IMG/VR virus record: IMGVR_UViG_3300031784_000056
Coordinates: 1-46,310 of that record
Origin: a virus
DNA: 46,310 nucleotides
Reading direction: 5' to 3' (one strand)
The notes beneath the pieces were generated by a model that saw only the letters and a list, made by a program, of their open reading frames with translations, ran no database searches and was not told the origin of the DNA. The position numbers were made by a program, and so were the translations under genes. The first letter of the stretch is position 1; each line of letters begins with the position of its first letter. Shown piece after piece: positions 35,930 to 43,388 of the stretch.

Positions 35930-36237
35930 TGTCAGAAAGATCAGAAGTAAAACGTGATGGTGCTAAGGCTCAAAAAAATAGTGGGCGTGGTGATTATCAA
36001 AAGGGTGATGCTAAGTGGAATCAATTTCTTGTAGATTACAAGGAGGCTAAGTCATCATTTAATTTAAATAAAGATGTATGGGCTAAAATATGTACAGATA
36101 CTTTTAAGGTAAGCAGAGATATGCATCCTGCTCTTAAAATTATTATCGGTGAGGATTCCAAGGTTCGTCTTGGAATCATTGAGTGGTCAGTCTTAGAAGA
36201 CTTGATCGCATTCTGGGAGGAAAATAATAATGGCTAA
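35929..36237 (+). CDS. Putative Hjc-like nuclease/resolvase (PD-(D/E)XK)
   Basis: A 102-residue protein from the ATG at 35929 (TAATG junction); an earlier in-frame ATG at 35857 lies inside the upstream gene. The N-terminal pattern (Glu6, Arg9-Asp10, GRGDYQKGDA with Asp27, and VDYKEA with Asp36 and Lys38) is the layout of a small PD-(D/E)XK fold nuclease as in archaeal Hjc-type resolvases. Placed between RecA and SSB genes, a branched-DNA nuclease role is likely. A second, RuvC-like resolvase gene lies at 38123. Confidence 0.6.
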   Translation: MSERSEVKRDGAKAQKNSGRGDYQKGDAKWNQFLVDYKEAKSSFNLNKDVWAKICTDTFKVSRDMHPALKIIIGEDSKVRLGIIEWSVLEDLIAFWEENNNG

Positions 36238-36640
36238 TCCAACAATCACAATAGTTGGCAGAGTAGGACAAGATCCAGTTAAGCTTAATGGAGGCGGAGT
36301 TAGATTGCGTATTGTGTCTAATGATCGTGTAAAGAATGATTCAACAGGCAATTGGGACGACAAGGATACTTCCTGGTGGACAGTCAAGGCGTGGAAGAGT
36401 TTGGCGGAACAAAGTATTGCTACCCTTAAGAAAGGTCAAGAAGTAGTTATTGTAGGCAAGATCTACGAAGAAACCTGGAAAGATAAAGAAGGAAATAATC
36501 GTACATCTTATGATGTTAATGCAGATACAATTGCCGTAACTACATGGTCTTTGTCTAAGAAAGACTTTGCTCCAGAGTTTGATAACTCATGGTCAGCTCC
36601 ATCTAAGTGGGATGTATCAGAGGGCAAGGTTCCATTTTAA
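36230..36640 (+). CDS. ssb: Bacterial-type single-stranded DNA-binding protein (OB fold)
   Basis: A 136-residue OB-fold SSB: ITIVGRVGQDPVK, then WWTVKAWKSLAEQSIATLKKGQEVVIVGKI and a Thr-rich loop, as in bacterial SSBs. The C-terminus ends in a short EGKVPF tail, like the acidic 'DDxPF' partner-binding tip though less acidic. It overlaps the previous gene by 8 nt. Phage genomes usually encode one ssDNA-binding protein, so its presence beside the gp32-like gene at 30209 is notable. Confidence 0.88.
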   Translation: MANPTITIVGRVGQDPVKLNGGGVRLRIVSNDRVKNDSTGNWDDKDTSWWTVKAWKSLAEQSIATLKKGQEVVIVGKIYEETWKDKEGNNRTSYDVNADTIAVTTWSLSKKDFAPEFDNSWSAPSKWDVSEGKVPF

Positions 36641-36744
36641 TGAACACATTTTTAATGGGTTTGGTCCTAGGCTTTACGCTGGGATACCCTTTGGGATTGT
36701 TTATAGACAAGTGGGATAAGAGGATTAAAAATGACAGAGGATAA
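36640..36744 (+). CDS. Small single-span membrane protein (34 aa)
   Basis: A 34-residue gene at a TAATG junction with SSB, overlapping the next gene by 14 nt. Residues 3-22 (TFLMGLVLGFTLGYPLGLFI) are one hydrophobic membrane span followed by a charged DKWDKR end. Holins and inhibitors can look like this, but so can many phage membrane peptides. Function unknown. Confidence 0.5.
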   Translation: MNTFLMGLVLGFTLGYPLGLFIDKWDKRIKNDRG

Positions 36745-37069
36745 AAATACCCTTGAGCTAATTAGCAATATTACAGAGTTCAATGACCTACATGACTTTA
36801 TGAAAGATGAACATTTAGACAAAGCTCTTTCTATTGTGGTAAAATTGTTAATGAATCCTGATGTCCCATCAGCAAAAGCACCTCATTTAATTATGGAGCT
36901 TCAAGCAATGTCAACTAAATTTGCTGTGCTTGCATCTGTATATTCTACAATTGCTAAGGACAAAGCTGGAACAGAAAACAATAACAAGAAGAATATATAT
37001 TATTCTGTAAAAGAGTCCATAGACAAGTTGGTAGATGCGCTTAAATATGTTGTGAGGTATAACTCCTAA
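36731..37069 (+). CDS. Helical conserved phage protein (112 aa)
   Basis: A 112-residue all-helical protein with a conserved-looking core DEHLDKALSIVVKLLMNPD and APHLIMELQAMSTKFA. It stands directly upstream of the Cas4/RecB-like nuclease (end and start are adjacent), as a conserved partner may be. I recall similar proteins beside phage nucleases, but no known function. Confidence 0.55.
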   Translation: MTEDKNTLELISNITEFNDLHDFMKDEHLDKALSIVVKLLMNPDVPSAKAPHLIMELQAMSTKFAVLASVYSTIAKDKAGTENNNKKNIYYSVKESIDKLVDALKYVVRYNS

Positions 37070-37861
37070 ATGGGTAGAGATATAGTAAAGAATCTAAAGT
37101 TTAAAAAGCACACTGGCAAATTCTTTGATCCAGAATTGTTTGCCCAACTTCTTGATGAGTCGTATCGAAATACTAAACGTGCAGATGGAGAGATGACAAA
37201 GAAGTCATTTAGTCCAAGCTCACTAGGATATGGACACGGAACGTGCCCACGATACTGGTACATGGCATTCTCTGGCGCAATGTTTATTGATGATAATGAT
37301 GCTGTTGCTGTTGCAAATATGGCACAAGGAACACAGGCACATGAAAGACTTCAAAAACTTATTGCATCTATGCCACAGTTTAGAGCAGAAGAAGAAGAGA
37401 TTATCAATGAGTATCCACCAATCAGAGGCTTTATAGATCTTATTATGGAGTACGACGGCGAAACTGTAATTGGTGAAATTAAAACGGCTAAGCAGGAAGT
37501 ATGGGATACAAGGCAATCAGAGATGAAGCCAACAGCTAACCATATGCTTCAGCTATTAACATATATGAAGCTGAAGAATGCTAAAGAGGGATTTTTTCTA
37601 TATGAAAACAAGAACACTCAAGAGGTGCTTGTAATTCCAATCTCAATGAATGAAAAGAATACAAAGATCATTGAGGATACATTCTTGTGGATGTGCGAAG
37701 TCTGGGATAACTTTAAGGATGGAGATCTTCCGATGAGACCTTCTGGAGCAACTAAATCAAAGATGCCATGCACCTACTGTCCAGTTAAGAAAGAGTGCTA
37801 TTCTAAGGATACCCCACTTGGTACGGTGCAAATTGAAAAGTTTGAGGTTCCTCTTGTATGA
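37070..37861 (+). CDS. Cas4/RecB-like PD-(D/E)XK exonuclease with Fe-S cysteines
   Basis: A 263-residue nuclease. Catalytic residues of the RecB/Cas4 family are visible: His91 (GTQAHERL), Asp123 (RGFIDLIM), and Glu136-x-Lys138 (GEIKTAK). Four cysteines (Cys59, Cys234, Cys237, Cys243) are placed as in the 4Fe-4S site of Cas4/AddB-type nucleases. It probably resects DNA ends for recombination. There is no CRISPR array in the window, so a CRISPR role is unlikely. The ATG directly follows the previous stop. Confidence 0.85.
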   Translation: MGRDIVKNLKFKKHTGKFFDPELFAQLLDESYRNTKRADGEMTKKSFSPSSLGYGHGTCPRYWYMAFSGAMFIDDNDAVAVANMAQGTQAHERLQKLIASMPQFRAEEEEIINEYPPIRGFIDLIMEYDGETVIGEIKTAKQEVWDTRQSEMKPTANHMLQLLTYMKLKNAKEGFFLYENKNTQEVLVIPISMNEKNTKIIEDTFLWMCEVWDNFKDGDLPMRPSGATKSKMPCTYCPVKKECYSKDTPLGTVQIEKFEVPLV

Positions 37862-38136
37862 TTTGCGAAAACAAAGAGTGTAAGAAAAAGTTTACACCTA
37901 AAACACATAATCAAAAGTATTGCAAGGATGAATGCTGTAGAATTGCAACTAATAAAAGAATTATGGAAAAGTATTATGAGAAAAAAGCAATTAAAAATGG
38001 AGCCGAAAGACTTTGCAAGAGATGCAAGATCCAGTTAAGTAGGTATAACAAAAATACAATATGCTCTTCTTGTGAGAAAAATATAAATACAGGTAATGTT
38101 GATTCTATTTTAAAGAGGATAAATGACGTTAGCTAG
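37858..38136 (+). CDS. Double zinc-finger-like protein (92 aa)
   Basis: A 92-residue basic protein with two cysteine groups: Cys3, Cys8, Cys22, Cys26/27, then Cys52-x2-Cys55 with Cys68-x2-Cys71. Basic residues throughout point to nucleic acid binding. It overlaps the preceding nuclease (ATGA) and the RuvC-like gene (14 nt). Exact role unknown. Confidence 0.58.
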   Translation: MICENKECKKKFTPKTHNQKYCKDECCRIATNKRIMEKYYEKKAIKNGAERLCKRCKIQLSRYNKNTICSSCEKNINTGNVDSILKRINDVS

Positions 38137-38689
38137 CTTAAAGAAGATACAGGCGAATAGAGTTTTAGGCATAGACGCATCTACCAACTCTATTGCTTTT
38201 TGCCTTATGGAAAATGATATTCCTTTAAAGTGGGGCAAGATAGACCTAGTGGGACAAGATATATATGAAAAAATATATAATGCTAAATTAAGAATGAATC
38301 TAATGCTTGATGAATTAAAAAGCGATTATATTGCGGTGGAGGGTGCCATACTTGTCAGATCACCCGATGCTGTGATAAAATTGTCTTATGTCTATGGAGT
38401 TGTTATTGCTGAGCTTATGTCTACTGGGTCTAAGGTTATTACTATTAGCCCATCCTCGTGGCAGGCGCACATTGGCAACAAAAATCCAACGAAAGATGAA
38501 AAGTCTGCAATAAGATTAGCCAATCCAGGATACGCAGAATCCTGGTATAAGAATCAGTTACGCAATATGAGAAAGCAGAGAACTGCTGACTACTTTAATA
38601 GAAAGTATAATTTAAATGTGGTGGATTTTGACGTTGCAGATAGCTTTGGTATTGCACATTATGCTAACAAGGTATTGACTGAAAGATGA
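38123..38689 (+). CDS. ruvC: RuvC-like Holliday junction resolvase
   Basis: A 188-residue RNase H-like fold protein. The acidic centre is present: Asp18 (GIDAST), Glu73 (AVEGA), and Asp170/Asp173 at the C-terminal end (VVDFDVADSFGIA). This agrees with RuvC-type resolvases that cut four-way junctions before packaging. It overlaps the zinc-finger gene by 14 nt and is followed by a tiny HTH gene. Confidence 0.83.
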   Translation: MTLASLKKIQANRVLGIDASTNSIAFCLMENDIPLKWGKIDLVGQDIYEKIYNAKLRMNLMLDELKSDYIAVEGAILVRSPDAVIKLSYVYGVVIAELMSTGSKVITISPSSWQAHIGNKNPTKDEKSAIRLANPGYAESWYKNQLRNMRKQRTADYFNRKYNLNVVDFDVADSFGIAHYANKVLTER

Positions 38690-38832
38690 AATATTATCAA
38701 AGCAAAGAGTGGCTTTATAGAAGATATGTGATTCAAAAGAAAACCGTTACAGAGATCGGAAAAGAATGCGGAGTTTCCGCAATGACTATACAAAGGTACT
38801 TAGACCAGTTTGGATTAATTAAAAAAAGATGA
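38686..38832 (+). CDS. 48-residue helix-turn-helix protein
   Basis: A short gene filling the space between the RuvC-like and methyltransferase genes, overlapping both (ATGA at each end). The product has a helix-turn-helix (TVTEIGKECGVSAMTIQRYL) and a basic end. Such tiny proteins resemble HTH parts of phage regulators and of HNH nucleases. It is a candidate DNA-binding regulator. Confidence 0.62.
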   Translation: MKYYQSKEWLYRRYVIQKKTVTEIGKECGVSAMTIQRYLDQFGLIKKR

Positions 38833-39380
38833 GCAAAGACGTATGGCTAGGCGCCAATAAAGAAACAGCTGGAGATCTAATTCTTACTGGATACAGTGGA
38901 CCACTTAAAGATATGCCAGTATATGATGAGATTAAATCTTTGTTTGGAAATGGAGAGACCGCATTAGATTTTGGATGTGGGGTCGGAAGAAACTCCGTAG
39001 CTCTTGCAGAAACATATGACAAGGTTATTGCATTTGATCTCCCAAGCATGATAGGTTTAGTGCCACAAGAAAACAAATTAAATAATATATCCTATACCAC
39101 CGACTGGGACTACGTAAAAGGGTTTAAGTTTAATTTAGCATTAGCTAGTCTTGTATTTCAGCATATAGATGATGCGGAGTTAAACTCATATCTAAAAGAT
39201 TTGTCTCAAATAGTGGACAGGCTTGTACTTCATAGCCGAACATGGATTGATCATTCTGCATCACAGGTGTTGCCAATTGTTGAAAAATATTTTACAATAG
39301 ACACCATAGAGTATTCAAAAGATCCCAATAACCCTATTGATGATCATTTTATTGCAACACTAAACAAAAAGGCGGAATAA
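38829..39380 (+). CDS. SAM-dependent methyltransferase
   Basis: A 183-residue class I methyltransferase. Motif I is LDFGCGVGRNS (46-56), then an acidic strand end (VIAFDLPSM) and a later motif LALASLVFQHID that suits the small-molecule type rather than a DNA methylase: no NPPY or DPPY is visible. The substrate is unknown. It overlaps the HTH gene and the next gene (TAATG). Confidence 0.72.
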   Translation: MSKDVWLGANKETAGDLILTGYSGPLKDMPVYDEIKSLFGNGETALDFGCGVGRNSVALAETYDKVIAFDLPSMIGLVPQENKLNNISYTTDWDYVKGFKFNLALASLVFQHIDDAELNSYLKDLSQIVDRLVLHSRTWIDHSASQVLPIVEKYFTIDTIEYSKDPNNPIDDHFIATLNKKAE

Positions 39381-39712
39381 TGTTTGGATATCCAAATAAA
39401 CAAAATGGTTTTCAGTTATGGGTAACTGATTTACAGCTAATGGCAACAGACGCACCATCTGGAAATAAGATTATTACCCAGTGTCTTGAGGTGGCACAGA
39501 TGCTAATTGAAAAGAATATATCTTACGGAGACTCAGCCTTATCTCCAATTAGAATATTTTCGCAGGCGGATAATCAAGAGCAGATTAAGATTCGTATTGA
39601 TGACAAGATAAATAGAATTAAGAATGGGTCTGGCTTTGCTGGAGATAATGATATTGATGACATGATAGGCTATTTAATTCTTCTTAAGATTGCTAAGGCT
39701 AATTCTAATTGA
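39380..39712 (+). CDS. DUF1599 / Nmad1-like protein
   Basis: A 110-residue protein with the pattern NISYGDSALSPIRIFSQAD followed by QIKIRIDDKINRI and DIDDMIGYLILL. This corresponds to the DUF1599 family, named 'nucleotide modification associated domain 1', found in phages beside nucleotide-modifying genes. Its ATG overlaps the methyltransferase stop codon, so the two may act together. The role is not established. Confidence 0.6.
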   Translation: MFGYPNKQNGFQLWVTDLQLMATDAPSGNKIITQCLEVAQMLIEKNISYGDSALSPIRIFSQADNQEQIKIRIDDKINRIKNGSGFAGDNDIDDMIGYLILLKIAKANSN

Positions 39713-39743
39713 CATTTTAGTCGACTAAAAGTACAATAGATTA
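39709..39743 (+). promoter_or_regulatory. Leaderless promoter with TAGTCGACTA palindrome (copy 2)
   Basis: TTGACA (39709-39714), a 17-nt spacer, and TACAAT (39732-39737). The spacer is filled by the perfect 16-bp palindrome TTTTAGTCGACTAAAA (39715-39730), which includes TAGTCGACTA (39718-39727) as at 17251. The next ATG (39744) is 7 nt after the -10, with no Shine-Dalgarno sequence, so the mRNA is probably leaderless. The palindrome covers the whole space between -35 and -10 and would suit a repressor or an activator. Confidence 0.75.
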
Positions 39744-40280
39744 ATGAGCGAAATAGAATTATCACAGCATTTTGATAGAATGAATAGGGTTGTTGAAGAA
39801 CTTCTTAAAGGAAGTACTCCTACCCAAATCGCCACAATTACTGGTATCCAGCGCAAAGAAGTATTAGAGTTAATTGACGACTGGAAAGATGTCGTTCATA
39901 ATGACAACAACATAAGAGATCGTGCTAGAGAAGCTATATCTGGTGCTGACCAACATTATGCAATGCTTATCAAAGAAGCGTGGAAGACAGTTGAAGATGC
40001 AGATACGTCTGGTCAGCTAGGAATTAAGTCTGGCGCACTAAAGCTTATTGCAGATATTGAAACTAAAAGGATTGCAATGTTGCAGTCTATAGGTGTTCTT
40101 GAAAATAATGAAATAGCATCTCAAATTGCAGAAACAGAGCGCAAGCAAGAGGTCCTTGTTAAAATTTTAAAGGAAGTAACCTCAACATGTCCTAAGTGCA
40201 AGATGGATGTTGCAAAAAGATTGTCTCAGATAACTGGAGTAATCGAATCAGTGCCAGTAGAGGCATCCGATGTCGTTTGA
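39744..40280 (+). CDS. Terminase small subunit
   Basis: A 178-residue protein that likely recognises the packaging site. Residues about 24-47 hold a helix-turn-helix (TPTQIATITGIQRKEVLELI), the middle is helical for ring formation, and a C-terminal Cys149-x2-Cys152 pair (CPKC) is unusual. The gene directly precedes the large subunit and overlaps it by 11 nt. Translation probably begins on a leaderless mRNA. Confidence 0.8.
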   Translation: MSEIELSQHFDRMNRVVEELLKGSTPTQIATITGIQRKEVLELIDDWKDVVHNDNNIRDRAREAISGADQHYAMLIKEAWKTVEDADTSGQLGIKSGALKLIADIETKRIAMLQSIGVLENNEIASQIAETERKQEVLVKILKEVTSTCPKCKMDVAKRLSQITGVIESVPVEASDVV

Positions 40281-42072
40281 TTTTAATGACCTTATCGACA
40301 TGCTCGATGGTGAGGAGTTTGATGAAAAACCAGTCGATCTTAGAACGTTTGTTAGAAGTCCAGAATACCTTGGGCTTCCAGAACTTTCCGACTACCAGTA
40401 CACGCTTATTGAAAAAAGTTCGCAGATCTACAAAGAGTCAACCCTCGTCAAGTTATTTGGAGAACAAGAAGGAAAAATAAGATTTAAGCAGACCGCTAAC
40501 GAAGTTGTTGCTCAGCTTGGAAAAGGTTCTGGAAAAGATTATTGTTCGACAATTGCAGTAGCATACATTGTATATCTTTTACTATGCCTCAAAGATCCAG
40601 CAACATATTATGGAAAACCTCCAGGAGATAGCATTGACATTATTAACATTGCTATTAACTCTCAGCAGGCAAGCAACGTATTCTTTAAGGGATTTAAAAC
40701 ACGTATCGATAAGTCACCTTGGTTCGCAGGTAAGTATAACGATAAGGCTTCAGAAGTTAAATTTGATAAAGCCATTACAGTACACTCAGGTCACTCAGAG
40801 CGTGAGGCTTGGGAAGGATACAACGTAATTGTTGTTATCCTCGATGAGATTTCTGGCTTTGCAATAGACAATACAACTGGCCACGAGCAAGCAAAGACAG
40901 GTGCAGCTATATATGACATGTACCGTGCATCAGTAGACTCTCGCTTTCCAGACTTCGGCAAGGTTATATTGCTGTCATTTCCTAGATATAAGAATGATTA
41001 TATTCAACAAAGATACAATGCGGTTGTGGCAGAAAAAGAAACTGTTATTCGTGATCATAAGTTTAAAATGGATGAAGATCTTCCAGATGGAACAGAGGGA
41101 AATGAGTTTAGCGTAGAGTGGGAAGAAGATCATATTGTTTCATATAAGATTCCAAAAGTATACGCTCTTAAGCGTCCCACTTGGGAGATAAACCCAGTTA
41201 GAACGATTGATGATTTTAAGGTAGCTTTTTTTACAAACCCACTAGATGCATTATCTAGATTTGCTTGCATGCCACCAGATGCTGTCGATGCATTCTTTAA
41301 ATCAAGAGAAAAGGTGGAGAAGGCTTTTAATAAAGGACATCTTGCGGTAGATAAATTTGGCAGACTTGAAGATTGGTTTATTCCAGATCCAGACAAGGAA
41401 TATTTCTTACACGTAGACCTAGCACAAAAGCATGACCATTGTGCAGTTGCAATGGGGCACGTAAACAAATGGGTTAATATTAAAGTTACAGATAGCTATT
41501 CTCAACCAGCACCCTTGGTTGAAATTGATGCTGTTAGATTCTGGACCCCTACAGCAGATAAGTCCGTAGACTTTACAGAAGTAAAAGATTATATATTATC
41601 ATTAAGAACACGTGGGTTTAAGATAAAGGTTTGTACTTTTGACAGATGGAACTCTCATGATATGATGCAACAACTAAAACAATACGGCATCAATACAGAG
41701 ATTCTATCTGTCGCTAAAAAACATTATGACGATATGGCAATGATTGTGGCTGAAGAAAGACTATCTGGGCCCCACATACAGTTGCTTATAGATGAATTAC
41801 TTCAGCTTAAAATAATGAGAGATAGAGTTGACCACCCACGAAAAGGCTCTAAAGACTTGGCGGATGCAGTTTGTGGAGCTATTTACAATGCTATTAGTAG
41901 AAGTAAATTTGATACAAGCGAAGAGATCAATGTGCATACATATGAATCTATGAGCTATGACAACGATTTTGGAACAAAAGATGACGGAGAAACTAGCTCA
42001 TATAATATGATTAGGGCTCCAAGAATGCCAGAAAACTTAAGAGACGCAATGGACAGGATGATGATAATATGA
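40270..42072 (+). CDS. Terminase large subunit
   Basis: A 600-residue packaging ATPase and nuclease. ATPase: Walker A GKGSGKD (84-90), Walker B VVILDE (188-193) with the catalytic Glu. Nuclease: VDLAQKHDH (from about 382), then CTFDRWNSHDMMQQL, and a C-terminal DLADAV with the third acidic group. Size fits family members. It starts within the small subunit and ends overlapping the next gene (ATGA). Head genes begin at the window's left edge, so the terminase is far from them on this map. Confidence 0.92.
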   Translation: MSFDFNDLIDMLDGEEFDEKPVDLRTFVRSPEYLGLPELSDYQYTLIEKSSQIYKESTLVKLFGEQEGKIRFKQTANEVVAQLGKGSGKDYCSTIAVAYIVYLLLCLKDPATYYGKPPGDSIDIINIAINSQQASNVFFKGFKTRIDKSPWFAGKYNDKASEVKFDKAITVHSGHSEREAWEGYNVIVVILDEISGFAIDNTTGHEQAKTGAAIYDMYRASVDSRFPDFGKVILLSFPRYKNDYIQQRYNAVVAEKETVIRDHKFKMDEDLPDGTEGNEFSVEWEEDHIVSYKIPKVYALKRPTWEINPVRTIDDFKVAFFTNPLDALSRFACMPPDAVDAFFKSREKVEKAFNKGHLAVDKFGRLEDWFIPDPDKEYFLHVDLAQKHDHCAVAMGHVNKWVNIKVTDSYSQPAPLVEIDAVRFWTPTADKSVDFTEVKDYILSLRTRGFKIKVCTFDRWNSHDMMQQLKQYGINTEILSVAKKHYDDMAMIVAEERLSGPHIQLLIDELLQLKIMRDRVDHPRKGSKDLADAVCGAIYNAISRSKFDTSEEINVHTYESMSYDNDFGTKDDGETSSYNMIRAPRMPENLRDAMDRMMII

Positions 42073-42299
42073 GTACTTATCAAGAGAAAGCTAAAGAATG
42101 TAAGTGTTGTGGAAAGCATGTTCCTCTTCCAACGGTATTAAAGGAATACAACGGATTAGTTTTGTGCCCAACAACTTTCAGCAATGTAATTGAATATAAA
42201 AGAATCTGGAAGGCTGCTGGACATAGACCTATGGGTAATATTAGAAAGCATTTTTCAGAATATGTACAGCAAATAGTTGAAGGTTCAGTTAATGATTAA
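42069..42299 (+). CDS. Small cysteine-rich protein (76 aa)
   Basis: A 76-residue protein with Cys11, Cys13, Cys14 and Cys33 (CKCCGKH...LCPTTF), probably one zinc site. The ATG overlaps the terminase stop. Its adjacency to the terminase suggests an accessory in packaging, but nothing in the sequence shows it. Confidence 0.58.
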   Translation: MSTYQEKAKECKCCGKHVPLPTVLKEYNGLVLCPTTFSNVIEYKRIWKAAGHRPMGNIRKHFSEYVQQIVEGSVND

Positions 42300-42384
42300 G
42301 AATATTTTTTACAGCTTATACGTATACTTATACAGAAAAAAGAGTAAAAAAAGAATTAGAAAAAATGGAGATTATATTTACTAA
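42292..42384 (+). CDS. 30-residue basic peptide
   Basis: A very short gene: ATG at 42292 overlaps the preceding stop and its TAA overlaps the next ATG (TAATG). The product has a tyrosine-rich hydrophobic start (NIFYSLYVYLY) and a strongly basic middle (RKKSKKRIRKNG). GAAGG lies about 9 nt upstream. Exact junctions on both sides support it. Confidence 0.4.
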   Translation: MIKNIFYSLYVYLYRKKSKKRIRKNGDYIY

Positions 42385-43388
42385 TGAATCTAAAAAATAG
42401 ATTTAGAGACGCCCTATTAGGAAAAGCCGATACCTTTTATAGCAGCAGTCAAAGAAATAATTTTCTATATCCTAGTCTTCAAAATCTTTCTCAGAAGCAT
42501 GCATATAAGCCTAACCTATGGGGCCAAGCTAAAGAAGAATACTATCTAGATAAATTAAAAAATAAAATTTTCTATAAGAACCATCCAGACTACAGCCTTT
42601 TTAGCCAAGAAAACTATTCTATAAATAGAAAATTATACAGAGGTAAAAATTTTATTCAGGGTAGTCCTGCCGAGATTTTAGTTGCAGGATGCTCACAAAC
42701 ATGGGGGACTGGGCTTCCAGACTCCCTAATCTGGCCAAACATTTTAAAAGAAAAGTTGAACGCAAAAGATGTAGATAATTTAGGGCAGCCAGGTAAGTCG
42801 GTAAGAGGAATTGTTGAAATAGTTTTTGCTTACTTTAAAGAAATTGGTCACCCAGAAAAATTATTTATTCTTTTGCCACCACTCTGGAGATTTAGGCTGC
42901 CAAGAACTCCAGAAGTTATGGTATCTAAAGAAACACATAACAATGACATATTAATTGACGGCAGCGTTAATCCCGAACTGCATGCTAAATTTTATAAATT
43001 GCCTTTAATCTTACAAGAAATTATCACAGAAGAAATTGCTTATGATCAATCTTTAATGTCACTAAGACTACTTGAGCAATATTGCAATCAGTCTAATATA
43101 TTTTTAAGATATGGATTTTGGGACCCAGATGAAAGTTTATTCTTCAAAGAGATTGCTAATCAAAATGAATACTATAAAGGCTATACTTCTATAGATTCTA
43201 GGTGGTTTAGCGAAAAAACTTTTAGCGGTGACCACCCTGATTGTCATCAAGATCTCGCAAATAACACAGGCTATAGGATGTTTTGGGAAATAGCAAACGA
43301 TTACGATCAACACAAAAACCCTCACATAGGTGCACACGCAAGCATTCATATCGCAGAAAAATTTTATGAGGAGACTTTAAATGGATAA
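42384..43388 (+). CDS. SGNH-hydrolase-like protein, copy 1
   Basis: A 334-residue protein with an SGNH-like layout: AGCSQTWGTGLP with Ser104, then DNLGQPGKS with Asn132 and Gly137, a strand with FILLPPLWR, and a C-terminal HIGAHASIHIAEK with His314/His318/His322. The Asp usually three before the final His (DxxH) is absent, so it may be a variant or inactive enzyme. SGNH proteins are esterases or acyltransferases acting on glycans, lipids or antibiotics. It resembles the next gene product over its whole length. Confidence 0.62.
   Translation: MNLKNRFRDALLGKADTFYSSSQRNNFLYPSLQNLSQKHAYKPNLWGQAKEEYYLDKLKNKIFYKNHPDYSLFSQENYSINRKLYRGKNFIQGSPAEILVAGCSQTWGTGLPDSLIWPNILKEKLNAKDVDNLGQPGKSVRGIVEIVFAYFKEIGHPEKLFILLPPLWRFRLPRTPEVMVSKETHNNDILIDGSVNPELHAKFYKLPLILQEIITEEIAYDQSLMSLRLLEQYCNQSNIFLRYGFWDPDESLFFKEIANQNEYYKGYTSIDSRWFSEKTFSGDHPDCHQDLANNTGYRMFWEIANDYDQHKNPHIGAHASIHIAEKFYEETLNG

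Noticed and set aside
36640-36744. The 34-residue membrane peptide as a holin
   Set aside because: No endolysin or second holin-like gene is near it, and it lies inside the recombination block.
37070-37861. Cas4-like gene as part of a CRISPR system
   Set aside because: No repeats, cas1/cas2 or effector genes are present; the recombination setting fits a phage exonuclease.
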